Source of the DNA: Pratylenchus scribneri
Lineage: Eukaryota; Nematoda; Chromadorea; Rhabditida; Pratylenchidae
Reading direction: 5' to 3'
DNA length: 64,000 nucleotides
Assembly (NCBI GenBank): GCA_030063045.1
Contig: JAQSEB010000019.1
Coordinates: forward strand, 1,054,001 to 1,118,000
Part shown: positions 48,482 to 60,453 of the stretch, in pieces
Layout: each line of letters opens with the position of its first letter
How positions within the stretch are numbered: the first letter of the stretch is position 1
Notes under the pieces: model-generated
Database searches by the model: none
The model's input: only the letters and a program-made list of their open reading frames with translations
What the model was told of the DNA's origin: nothing
Translations under genes and position numbers: made by a program

Positions 48482-51169
48482 TTTTTAGAAGATTTATTTG
48501 AATTTGTATAGCTAAAAATGGGAGCAAAAATTGATGGAAGGATTATAGCCTGGGGAAGGAATGCCAAATGGAAATGTGGGGGCAAATTAATCCAAAGTGG
48601 GAATGTTGGAGAATTTAATCAGTTTTATTGAAAAATTGAGGGGAAAATGTGTTTTTAGTTTGGTTTTGGATTTGTGGTGATTTTCGACAAAAATGCCAGT
48701 CCATTTATATGCCCAAAAATGTGGTCCGCCTCCACAGCACATTGTCGCGCGGATCACAAAGAAATGTGCGGACATTTCATCGAAGTATGGGTGGTTGGAG
48801 GATGGGAATGGGAAAATGAAATGATGATTGGTGGATACACGTGGCGACGAAATTGACACCAAATGTGATGAAAATGATGACATTTTTGGGGGCAATGAAT
48901 GGGAAACGGAATTCATTGAAATATATTTTAGTAATGGGAACAAAATGGATGGATGGATTGGCCGGGGGCCAGCCAGCCACCAACAAATTGGCCAATGAGC
49001 GAGAATTGGGCCAAAATGGGGGCAAAAGACAATTGCATCATTCTGACCAAGAAGAAGAAAAAGGCACAAAAATGAATTGGCGCGCACAATTTTGGTGACC
49101 AATGAATGAAATTTTGGGGCATATTTTCATCATTAATTCAAATTGGAGGGAAGGGCACATTTTTGGCTTTGAAAGGAGGAAAATTTCAACGCAAAATGGC
49201 GAAAATCTGTTTTGCACAAAATGGCAAAAAATTTCGATGAAAATTTTTGCAGAAAAATCAGCCGATTTTTTGTTGGATCTTTTCAAATTTCTTGTGGAGT
49301 AAATTGGCAAACAATTTTCATTTTTTATAATTTTTTAATTGCTATTTTTGAATTTTTTTGCACTTTTAATGGCCCAAAAATGGAATATGTTCCCGCATTT
49401 TTGATGGAAGAGTGAAAAGGACTCGTGGTGGTGGGGGCTGGGGCCAATATTAAAAGGAATAATGAACCACCCAGCAGGAAAGGAAATAAACATTTTTGTT
49501 GTACTAATTTTGACTATTTTTGAATCAATTTGACGAATGTGAATTAAAATGAATTGGTTAATAAGGGGGAACAAATGCTTCCCCCAAATTCTGATTCATT
49601 CACTTTTCCACCCATCCACATTTTGCCCCAATCCAATCCCAGAGAAATGGGGGGCTAAAATGATGGAGCATCTGGAAAGATCAAAGAATAGCTCAAAATA
49701 ACTTCAAAGACCAAATCCTTGTTAGCCAAATTCCTCTCTGCAAATTCCAATCTATTTTTCTGATGCAATTCTGCCATCTAATTTCAATGCAAAATGCCAA
49801 TCTATTTCAATGCCTTCCGAATTTTTGATTTCGTAGACACGGCGGTGCGCGAAAGCACAAAGCCTGATGGCGTTGAAAGGCCAGTGCACAAATTTGGGTG
49901 GCGCAAATCCATCATTTTTCATCACAACCCACAAATCACATTACAAATTTGCCCTTTTTTCAACGAAATGGCAACAAAAATAGACCAACCAATCACACAA
50001 CAATGATTGGTTTGATTTTGATCGGCGATGATGATTTTTGGCGCAAAGGACGGATTGAGAGCACATTTCGTTGTTATGCCCTTTTATTCCATTTTTTGAT
50101 CATAAGTTTGATCCAATCCCCCCAAATATGTTTGCTTCCATTTTTGCCCAAAATCATAACAAAATATTCCCAATCAGCCCACACCATTCTCTGGTTCCGC
50201 CGACCAAAAACCCACGAGGCCCATTTTCGTCGTCATTTGACCATCAATTCCAAAATAATTGCGCGATCATTCGTTCACTTTAAACTCCACGTGGTTCAAC
50301 GAAATGTGCATTGTTTGTTTGTTGATGATAATGGTGTTTTAGTGAATCGGAAAACAAAATAGTAATTACTCCAAAAATGATGAATTGAATCATCAATTTG
50401 TCATCACCATCCATATTTGGGTTTATTAAGAATAAGAAGAAGAGAAGAATTTGCTGCCCCAAAGAATATTGTGGGGGGGGGGGGGGGATACGGTATCGGA
50501 AGGAAAAGAAGGAAAAGGAAGACGGCTGATGAAAGTAGTCGGAAGGCTGTGGATGTAGTGTAGAGGAGTTGGATGGAACAAACACAAAAAATACAAAAAA
50601 GATGTAAATAAAATTAGCAATAAATAGGCACAATTTAGACTTTTTAATATTAAATGGCCAATTTAAACTTATTAGACTGAATTCATTCTTTTTTTTGTGC
50701 CTGTTGAGCATGTTTAATTAAAAAATAAAGTCAATTAATAGAGGAGAATTGGATCAAATACATAAAAACATAAAATTAACAATAAATAAACTCAAATTCT
50801 AGGCTTATTCCTTGATCAAATTGGCCAATTTTTGGCTTAAATTGAATTCATTATTTTTTCTATTTAATTTGCTTACTGAAAAAGTGAATTTAATTTATTA
50901 TTATTGTATGATTAATATTATGTGAAAATAATAAAATAAAATATATAGTAATTTGATGGACGGCGAGGGGAAAATAATTGCAAGGAAGAAAGACTATATT
51001 TTTGGCCATGGAATTTGGGGCAAAAAGGCAAAAATGGTGGAAAGGGTGGGGAAAAGGCCATCATTCTCCCTTATTAACAAATAAATTCACCAAAAAAGAT
51101 TCATTGAATTTATTTTTGACCATTCATTTTCCATTCCAAATTCTCCAAATTTGCCTCTGGCTGGCTCAT
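48482..51169. other. Spacer upstream of tyrosine aminotransferase
   Basis: About 2.7 kb with no recognisable gene. It contains a poly-G run at 50473-50487 (15 G) and AT-rich stretches. Overlapping open frames on both strands (e.g. 49898-50362, 50280-50711) lack domains. It holds the tatn-1 promoter and the 3' end of liprin-beta. Confidence 0.45.
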
Positions 51170-54100
51170 TCAAACTTCGCTCATTTCTTCGCCATTTGTC
51201 TAAAATTCAATGCATTTTCCCTTCCAAAATTATTTCATTGCCAAAATTCACCTCTTCTGGGCAAACTCTCACTTCTGGTTCCACAAAAATGTCCGATTTG
51301 GATTTTTTGCGTGTCAACGAAAATCCCTTCTTTGCAAGCTGAAAATCAACAAAAATTATTTAACAAAATTTACTCTCAAAAATAACAAACCCGAATGCGA
51401 AGTGAAGGCGTCAAATGGGTGACAAATGGTTGGCCAAGAATATCACGTTTATGCGAGATAACCTTTACGAAAAAATGGGGTTAAAATTGTACAAATGTTT
51501 GAAGGAATTGAGCTAAATTTTGGCCTAGGAAAGTCTTCAAAAAAAGTGATCGATGGGCTATTTTTGGCCATGGTTACAAAACTTAGCCCAAATGAGTTTA
51601 ATTCAAATGGGAGAATTAAAGAATAAAGTTAAATATTTTTAATTTACCTGTTGTCCTAAAAGGCAATTGAATTGGCTGGTCAAATGTCGTCGAATCAGTG
51701 TTTTTTGTGCCGGAATTTGCAACATTTCGGCCAGCGATTCAGCAGTGAATGTTGGCTCCAAAACCATCAATGCACCGTGCAAACCGGAGAATACCAAATT
51801 GGCTTAAAATAAATTTTGCCAAAAATAATTAAATATTATGATTTACGTGTAAATTCGGCCAAATCCACATTGCAAAGCCATTCCAGAGTGCATCCATGAC
51901 TCCAATGTTCCACTTCGGCTGGGATTGGGGAATGGCCAAGGAAATCCTTTATAAAAAATTTATAAATTTATTTATTTATTTTATTGGCCAACTTGATGAA
52001 AATGCCGTTCCAATCGATGTAAATGGAATTCGGCAGTGCGCAAGAATTGGATGCCCCGGGCCAGCGAAGCATGGTTTAGGGCGGAATGAATTCCCAGCTC
52101 AAGGAGGTCTTGGGCGGAAAGGGCCAAAAGGAGATGGCCATCCATTCGGCATTCCGAGAAAAGGTCACGGTATTGGGGCAATCCAATCAAATCCAACCAA
52201 AGCATCACCTTTCAAAATTGGCACATTTTAGGGTCAATTCCCTTTTTGGCCATTTTTACTTGATTTGTGTCCATTCGATCGGCGGCCTCAAATTCGGTGC
52301 CCCTTTCCATTCTGGCCAACACCCCGCGCAATCTTTTCCTCTGCAATGCACTTCGAATGCCCAATTCCCTTTCCAATTCTCCCTCATTCATATTCAATAA
52401 ATGTCGGCCACTTCGAATCACGGCAAAGGCACAGTCCTGGAAGCCCAATTCGGCCAACCACCGGGCACATTTTTGTTGATCCCAATCGACGAAATGCCGA
52501 ATTGGCGGTCGAAGGGGAATTTGGCCGGAAGGAATGGAAGATGGAATGGGCGAAGGCCTTAAATAAATTGGTGGGTAATATTTTCATTATCTACATTTCT
52601 GTACGATACACTACAACAATGGGCGCCGTCTCAACTGGGAGACGGCGCTTGTAGCTCATTAAGGACGAAACCAATATAGATGATTTTGGTGTCAAATTAA
52701 AAAGCTCACTTTTGCCTATCGATAGATATAAAATTTTTGGTTTGATTCAGAATTCGCAGAGTTATACTTTAAAAAAATCCATGAAAAACATTCTATTATT
52801 ATATATTTGGAAATTTTTCAAAGTTTTTTAATGTACAACTCTGCTAATTCTGAACCGACCCCAAATAAATTTAATATCTATCGATAGCCAGTAGTGAGCT
52901 ATTTAATTTGATACTAAAATCATCTATATCGGTTTCGTCCATAATGAGTTACAAGCGTCGTCGCCCAATTGAACGGGTCCGTTTCAATACTTGGGCCATT
53001 CTTTTTATGGCCATAGTTAACGGAAGAAGTTACCAATTCGGAAAAGCCATATATCATTTGAAAGCCTAAAGTATTCTTTATAATTTAGCCTTTTTAAATT
53101 TTTAGGAAATTCAAACTTTAAACAAATTTACATGCCTTTGAATTGAATCTACTTTAATCGAATTTTTGAAAGAAAATTCATTATTTTACAAAATGCCTTA
53201 AATTTTCAAGAAAATTAGTGAAGATCTTTTATATAGGACTTTAGAACTTCCGAATGATATTGCTTCCTTGATGAACTATGGCCAAAAGGAAAATACAAGT
53301 ATTGAAATGTGATGGTCCGCAAATAAATGAATTGAAGGGAGACCTGGGAGATGGCCTTAAATCCTGCATTGAATTGCCACGATGCGCGAAACGGTCGAGG
53401 AATGAGCGAAAAGTGGAACGGGCACGGCGCCCTCGCTTGAAGTTGTTTTTATTGTTGGATTGGCCATTTGTGGTTGAATTGGCATTGATGGGAATGGCAG
53501 CAGAGGATCGGGAGCCACATTCATCGTCGCTTTCTATTTTATTTAAATTAAATTTATGAAAAAATGGTTTTGGAATAAGCCGCGCGCATTTTTGTGCCCT
53601 TCACCAGAATAGCGGAACAAAAAAATGAAATAAAAAAGAACCAAAAATGGCCAATATTAAATGAATCCTTTCCAATTCCAAAGCATATTTTGTATTCCTT
53701 CACCATCCCAAAAAAGCTATAGTATACTAGACTCACTGTCCTCCTCATTCTCCTTTTGCCCATCATTTTCTCCCCCGGGCATCAAATTTGGTGTTGATTT
53801 TGATCTTCGCGTTTTTGGCGGTGTTTTTGATAATTTTCTGCGCACCCAATCCCATCCTCCTCCTCCGCCATTTTCTTCCTTTTTTGAACCGGCAGCAGAG
53901 GGGAAAGACTCACCGAAATGGGTTGGAGGAATATTTGTGTGATTCGATGGCTGTTTTGGCGCATTTGGCACAGAGCCTAGTGAATTGGACTGAAAGTTAT
54001 GAGAGAGACATATATTTTAAATTTATTATTCTAATATTTTTATTTTTTAATAGTTCAATGAAAAGGTTTGTATGGTTAAAATATATTATTATTTAGCTAA

Positions 54101-57100
54101 AATCTCATTTAGCAACAATTTTAGAACAAAACAACATAGTTAAGTATTATCCGGGTCCAGATTTTTAGTTTACTTGGGAACGGTAACAGTAACCCCCATA
54201 GGTTATCCAGTAGAAGATTAGGTATTAGGTTCTTTAGGGGATAGGTTATTTCTCCATGTATCGTAACCCTAACCTTAATCAATCTATATGGAGGGACACT
54301 TCATTTTTTTTAACAACTGGACTCGATTAATACGTAAGTCCCAAAAATTTACTGAATTTCATTTGAAAATGTCATAAAAATTCCTCACTCACCTTTGAAT
54401 GAATGGAACGAGGCAAACTGGCACTGGAATATGGTTGTGGCTGTTGTTGGTGTTGATGAATGCCCAATCCACTGGCCACTGTGCCCGACCTTCGCAATTC
54501 GTCCAATTCGGCGGCCAATTGCCTGGCCAATGGTGAGGCAGCCGTCCTGAATAAGAAGGTAGAATTGTGGATTGCCAAAATTCCGCTTAAAAACCGTGGA
54601 GATTGGCCAAGATGTGGAGGAATGGCCGGGGGCGATGTGACTCGCCAAAGGGGCGGTGGAGGGGCAAATTGCTGATTTTGATGATTGGCAAGGGCAGATG
54701 AAAATGAATTGGATGAGGGAAGAATATGGCGGATTTGGGCATTGGAAGGGGCCGGTGGAAGGCCGGATGAAGATTGGCTTGATGAGCAAAGTGCCAATGG
54801 AAATGAACTGGAATGGGCCATTGGATGGCCATTTTGGCCAAATGCATCCTCCTCAAGGAGAAGTCGCCGAATTTGGTCGTTGATGTCCATTGGATGTGGA
54901 TGGCCATCAAAGGAACCATTGGCGGAGGCCAATCGCCGTTGTTGATCATCCAAAGCCAGCCGAAGGGATTGGATCATTGAGTCCTATATTAGAAGGGATT
55001 TAATTTGAATGATGGGTACTTGTCGGTTATCTTATCTGTAGGCAGATTTAGAAAAAAGAGTGATTACTTATCCGGATTGAGGTTGGAACTCTATACCGGA
55101 TTGACCCATGTGGTTACTGTTACCGTTCCCCAGTGATTGAAAAAAATCTGAGTACAGATAACCGACAAGTGTCAAATGATGTGCCCTCAAGCTGGCTGTG
55201 CTTATTAGATAAACAACAATTTGTTGCCGTTTATAATAATTCATCAAGGATTGAACCAATTTGAATGATTTTAGTACCAAATTAAAGAGCAGACTTTTGG
55301 CTATTAAATGATATTAATTTTATTTAAAATTTCTCAAAATTAGTGAAGTTATGGCCAAAAAACCGCTGAAAATTTCGCGAATTCATTAAAAATATTTTCA
55401 ATGATTTTTTGGTTATAATTCCAACAATTCTGAACCAATTTTAATAAAATTAATATTACTAGATAGCTAAATGTCTGTCCTTTAATTTGATACTAAAATC
55501 AACAAAATTGGTTCAGCCATTGATGAGTTTTAAACGTCAATAAATTGGGTCCGCTGCGCTTACCTTTTGTTCATTATCGGCCATTAGCCTTTGGATGGCC
55601 ATTTGAAGTCTGTCCATTTCGGCTCGGTTTCCCCCAAAACCACCATTTTGCTGTAAATGTGGATGATGTTGAGATGGTTGTTGGGTTTGTTGGGGCGAAG
55701 GGGGAATTGTTGGTTGTTCAGTCGAAATGCGTTCCAGCTCGCTCTGAAATGAAATGAAATGGATACTTTAGGCTAATAAGAAGGGAATGGGGATGGGGAA
55801 GGAAGGAATGTCCGCAACGAACATTGGATAGCCTCAAGCGACGCTCTGCCTCCAATTTGTCCCTCTCCAATGCCAAATATTTATGCTGTAATTCCGCCAA
55901 TTCCTGGGCCAATCCGGGGATGGATTCCCGGGAATTTCGCCTCGACGATTCCAATAATGATTCCAAATCACGGATTTTTTCCCTTTGCAATGAAACTTGT
56001 TGGGAAAGAACGGCGACTTGAATATTTAAACTGCAATATTAGAAAGGAATCATTTTATACGGAAAATAGATTGATTACTTTTCCCTTGAAGCTTTCAATT
56101 TTTGAACTTTTTCCTGCACAAATTCGGGAAATTCAGAGAATGACATGGCCGAAGGCGATGGACTCTGAATGGGAGGAAATTGCCAATGTTTTTGGTGGAC
56201 ATTTTTGGGAATGAAATGGGCCAAATGGCACAGAGGTCGTCTTTTAGGGGTTGGAAATTGGCAGCGATTTGGGTGGTTTCGGCTGCCCAAAAGGAAGGGA
56301 GGGGATTGGTCCCAGGCTGCATGGCCCGCCTAAACGGATTACACGGGAATTGGACTCCATCCTCCACTGTGGCTGGGCCATTTCCTATGGCTTTGGAGGC
56401 CAATCCCCTCTTCCCATCCCCGTCCTCGGTCGATCCATAATCCCTCTAGGCCAGGCTTGCTGGTGCCCCGCCCGCACTAATTTGGGGGAGACTATGGCCA
56501 GAGGCCAGCATCCCCCGATGAAACAATTCCCCTTCCCCTTCATTCATTCTCCCATTTCCTCCACTCATTTTGGGCCAATGGCTTCCAATCCCAATGGACG
56601 GATGTGTCCTTCAAAAATGGCCGAAATAAGCTTGGTCCCCCTTTTTGCCCATTTCTGATCCAATTCCATGGCAAAATGGCCGGGGAGGAGGGACACGCAC
56701 TTCCCAAAAAATGAAAAGAAATTGGACATTATATGTTTTTGGGTGAAAGGGAAAAGAAGTGCAGAATATAATGAAGAAAGGGAATGAAGCACGTGGATGG
56801 GCAACAAAATTGGATGGGGCTGGGAAAGAATGAAGAGGATAGGAGGAGATGGGCCAAACCCTAAAGCTTATCCGGCACTCGAGGGGATGGCCATGGGAGA
56901 AGAATGGATGGCAATGAAAAAAGGGGGTCTTTTTGGCTAATTGCGAATATTGGGTTGGGAGCATTTTTGTGGGCCTAAGCCAGGCCAGCCTCTCAAAAGG
57001 CCAATCCACCGTCGTCATTTCGCCCAAAATTGGCATTGAAATGAAAGAGTCGACTGGCTATCATAAATAACCGGTGGGCCTCATTTTTTGGCTTTCTTGA

Positions 57101-59111
57101 TGAAAGGCAACCCCCTAATTTGGCCAGAAGGAATGCTGACCAAAAGGCTGGCTTGGCTGTTGGTTTGGCTGGGCCTGAATGCCACGGCCAGGGCAGCAGC
57201 TGCAGTTTTTTCCTTTTTTGTTGGCAAATGTCTCGTTGTTGTCGCCGTTGTGGTGGCTTTTTCCCCTCCTTCGATGCCATCGTTGGTGTTCCTTTTCTCC
57301 GTCATTCCTTGAGCCGGTGCCATTCTTATCGCCGTTCCACCCGTTGCCGATTCCTTCTTTTCTTTTTGTGTTTGTTCCTCCACATTTGGGTTTGGGCACA
57401 TCTGTTGGCCATGACCAGCAGAAGAAGAAGATGGTTTTTGGACTAAATCGAATCCCAACAAAGAGGTAAAATCTTGGCCTCGAGGGATTTGGCATTTATT
57501 TTGTTGTTGTTGTTGCGATGTTCCCAAGGCGCCATCACTTCCTGATGCCGGTCGAGGTGGCCGATAAGGAGGCGGGGGTGGAAGGAATGAAAATGAGCCA
57601 TCCAATGATGATCCAATGGCCGAATCCGATTGTTGAACCAAAAAAGGCAAATGAGGACGTGAAGAGCAGCTGGTGGATGAACTTGACCTGCAAAATTATT
57701 GATTAACCATTCAATTTCCATTCACTTTTATTTCCAATTCTCCCAAAAATAATAAACAATAATTGTGGAATTTGCCACATTTGTCCCTTTTCCAAAAGGT
57801 TTATTATTGGCTTTGGTTTTGGTGGAATGAATGTAAAGAATTTGGCCCTTTTTGAGGAACAGCCGCCCAATTGCCTCATTTTTGCGCCCTTTTGGACTAG
57901 ACAGAAAAAGGAAGGGGGAAAGGCCAACAGCTGTCATCCTCCCCAAATATATTTCCCCGAAAGGGGGGATCGATTTCCTCCAAAAAAATGTACGGCCTTT
58001 GGCCCTCAATGGTTTATTCCTCTTTTCCATTTTTGCGCTCACCTTCCTTTGGCCACATTCCCCGCACTTCGTTGTTTCCTTTCGCCCAATTGTTCTTTCA
58101 ATGTTCGAAGTTGTTCGGCGCCACTGGAATTGGATTTTGTGGACCATTTTCGAATTAACTGTTCCGTTGAATTTTCAATGCTGCTTTGGCTTTGTTGCTG
58201 CATTTGGCCCCCAGAAATTGCCAAATTGGCGGCATTCCGCCAGAAAAAGGCCGGATCCGATTTACGCCGAATTTTTGGTGGCAAATGGGAAGAAATGGCG
58301 GAAAAGAGGATTTGGAGGGAGGGAGGAATGATTGGCTTGGAATGAGGCAAATGAAGGGGAAAAAAGGGAAGGGATAAGAAGGGCGGAGACTTGGCCACAG
58401 ACGCTTCTCATCAAGGGAATAAAGAGAGGATTGGAATGTGCTTGGCCCTCTCCCTTTCTCCATTAGCAAATTCCGTCAAAGGGTGGATCAACTCAATACC
58501 CCTCCTTTCATTCCTTTCTTTTGGCCAAGGCCAATTGTTGTTGTTTTTGGGTCTTCCCATTTCTTTCTTCCTATTCCTTAAAATGCCTTAAGGCAGAAGG
58601 GAGGCCATAAAATTGGTCATAATGCCCGATTGGAATTTGTCGAAGGGAATTGTGACCGACCTCATCTTCGCTTTGCCCCTTCCCATTTTGTTGGTTTTGG
58701 TTTTGGCCAAGCCATGACAAAACTTTGAGTTTTTCCCATGCAAAAATTGGCTGTGCCAGTCGACATTGGTCGATTGCCTTAAAAGGGGTAGGGGTAAATG
58801 AAAAGGAAATTGGCAATGGCAAATTAATTAAAATTTGGGCCAACCCGAAGGAAAGAGCGAAGATTTTTCTCGCTATCCGCCGAAAGAACTTTGCCTCCGC
58901 TGCCATTTGATGAGGAAGATGATTGGACGGAAGATGGCGGATTGCCAGAAGAGGGATCGGCGGCCAAAGGAAGGGAATCGGCAGCCGCGGAAGACAATTC
59001 GGATGCCAAGGAACTTTCTTCATTCGAAGAAGGAGCGGAAATTGAGGAAGGTGGTGAATTGGCGCCGGGCAAAGCCAATTGGGGCGATGGAGAATTGGAA
59101 TTTGGGCCTAC
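51170..59111 (-). CDS. hlb-1: Liprin-beta (HLB-1) scaffold protein, multi-exon, 5' end uncertain
   Basis: Partner of liprin-alpha at synapses and cell edges; C. elegans hlb-1 is needed for normal presynaptic organisation. From the 5' side: Ser-rich NSPPSSISAPSSNEESSLAS (59.1-58.85 kb); WEKLKVLSWLGQNQN (58.7 kb); a helical exon at 58.3-58.05 kb; a Pro/Gln-rich exon at 57.7-57.08 kb; coiled-coil exons with EKVQKLKASREK, REKIRDLESLLESSRRNSRE and ALERDKLEAERRLRLSN (56.2-55.8 kb); and MIQSLRLALDDQQRRLASAN (54.98 kb). KTRRSKSTPNLMPGG (53.8 kb) and FKRGRRARSTFRSFLDRFAH (53.4 kb) follow. Three SAM domains come next: WLAELGFQDCAFAVIRSGRH, MLWLDLIGLPQYRDLFSECR and CTLEWLCNVDLAEFT joined to NLVFSGLHGALMVLEPTF. 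The tail has LAKKGFSLTRKKSKSDIFV and ends EETNGEEMSEV at 51170 (alternative end 51207). The first exon is not fixed. Confidence 0.82.
52626..52977. mobile_element. Palindromic MITE-like element, copy A (liprin-beta intron)
   Basis: Two arms of about 100 nt form a long imperfect palindrome. The left arm has CTCATTAAGGACGAAACCAA, then ATAGATGATTTTGGTGTCAA and CCTATCGATAGATAT. The right arm reverse-complemented has CTCATTATGGACGAAACCGA, ATAGATGATTTTAGTATCAA and GGCTATCGATAGATAT. A central AT-rich loop of about 130 bp has no open frame. No clear target duplication. Confidence 0.75.
53030..53290. repeat. Diverged intronic repeat, partner of 34680-34870
   Basis: Segments such as TTATTTTACAAAATGCC, ATAGGACTTTAGAACTTCCG and TTGCTTCCTTGATGAACTAT occur in the same order as at 34.7-34.87 kb. 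It directly follows palindromic element copy A in the liprin-beta intron. Confidence 0.35.
55018..55170. mobile_element. 153-bp inverted-repeat element (MITE-like)
   Basis: Starts ACTTGTCGGTTATCTTATCT and ends AGTACAGATAACCGACAAGT, a terminal inverted repeat of 15 bp (ACTTGTCGGTTATCT). The interior includes GTTACTGTTACCGTTCCCCA. A related fragment in inverted orientation lies near 54150-54200 (GGGAACGGTAACAGTAACC). No coding potential. Confidence 0.72.
55226..55552. mobile_element. Palindromic MITE-like element, copy B (liprin-beta intron)
   Basis: Same family as copy A. Left arm: CATCAAGGATTGAACCAATT then GATTTTAGTACCAAATTAAA. Right arm reverse-complemented: CATCAATGGCTGAACCAATT then GATTTTAGTATCAAATTAAA. 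The GTTTATAATAATTCATCAAG start corresponds to the outer end of the right arm. It lies in the liprin-beta intron just 5' of element 55018-55170. Confidence 0.7.
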
Positions 59112-60453
59112 TGAAAATTCGAGGGGAATTTATTTTTGGGAGTTCAATTTCCGACGCCACCTTCGGCAACTTCCCGCCATTTTACGTTGGTCCAAAGGCC
59201 GGAAACCTTTCTACTGGAATCCATCAAATCTCTTTCATTTGGGCTTTTTCTGTTGTTGCTATTTTCCATTTGATGAAGCGGGGAGCCGAGCATTTGGGCA
59301 ACAGGCTAAACTATTTAATTTGTGCGCGACAAGTCAAAAACACTAATCGAATTAATTGGATTCAATCGGGCATGTCAAGTGGAAAATTTGGGAAAGGATT
59401 TTGATTGGGAAGGGGAATAGATGAATGGATGAATGGACACAGAAGCAACCAACAAATCGACAACCACACGACCCAACAATGCTCTAAGAGAGTGTCCCAC
59501 CCGACCTGCGCAGTTAAAAGAAGAACGGGAATGAAAATATATAGGGAATAGGGTGAATTTGGTCGATTTTTGGAGGGAAAGATTGGAATGGAAGGCAAAT
59601 GAAAAGGGGGGACATTGCTAAGCAGGATGGAATGGAAATGGACAGTCAGTGGTCGGCCTTCAATGCGCGATGTTATGGGCGGAATGGACAAATAGAAAGA
59701 AAGGCGGTGGAGAAGACAAATATAAGAAGGAAATGGATTGATGGAAAATGGATGCGCGAAAAAGGTCAGGGGAAAAGATGGGAAAGGAGGGATAATGTTT
59801 TGGGTTGACCTCAGTCAGAAATGCCATTTTCAATATAAAACTGACACTGGCTTTAGGATCCAAAAATTTGGGAGGAATATGGTAAAAAATTTTAAAAATC
59901 TGGAAACACAAAGAGGCGGAATTAGTTAGATTAGAAAACACAAAAAGATGGAATTAAAAAATAGGCAAAACACAAACAGACGGAATTGATGGAAAATGAC
60001 CCTCAAATAAGGGCAATGGTATATGGTATCGGCTTTTAGTAGGAAGGGAAATTAATAATTAATGCCTTTAAGGAATGATGGATGGAAATCTGAACATGAA
60101 GGAGGAGGGAGGGAATATTTGGGTGGTTTTATTTACCTATCAAATCCATCCTTTGATGATGAAAAATGATCAGATCAGTAGCAATATGTATTCGCCCTTT
60201 CTCCACCTATTGATTTGAAGAAGGAAAAGCAGCAAAATAAAAATGAGTTTATTTGGGTTGAAATGTGGGTGGGGATTGTCAAAAAAGTATGGCCGAAGGT
60301 GGAAAAGTCATAAAGGTGAAGGGAACACGTCAGCCCCCAAAAGCGGGGGTGGAATGAGAAGGCGCCCCTCCTTCACTCATCATCGTCAAATTTATTAGCA
60401 ATCAAAAAAGAAAATTGGTTCAAAGTGAACAAATCACAAAAATGGCCAAAAAA
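59112..60453. other. Spacer between liprin-beta and SGSM3
   Basis: About 1.3 kb, probably including the liprin-beta promoter and perhaps its first exon. A minus-oriented minisatellite fragment lies at 59905-59990. No other gene recognised; open frames at 59362-59941 look incidental. Confidence 0.45.
59905..59990 (-). repeat. AATTCCGCCT minisatellite fragment, reversed
   Basis: Reads AAACACAAAGAGGCGGAATT and AAACACAAACAGACGGAATT on the plus strand, i.e. reversed units of the 37.3-kb array, about three diverged copies. Confidence 0.65.
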
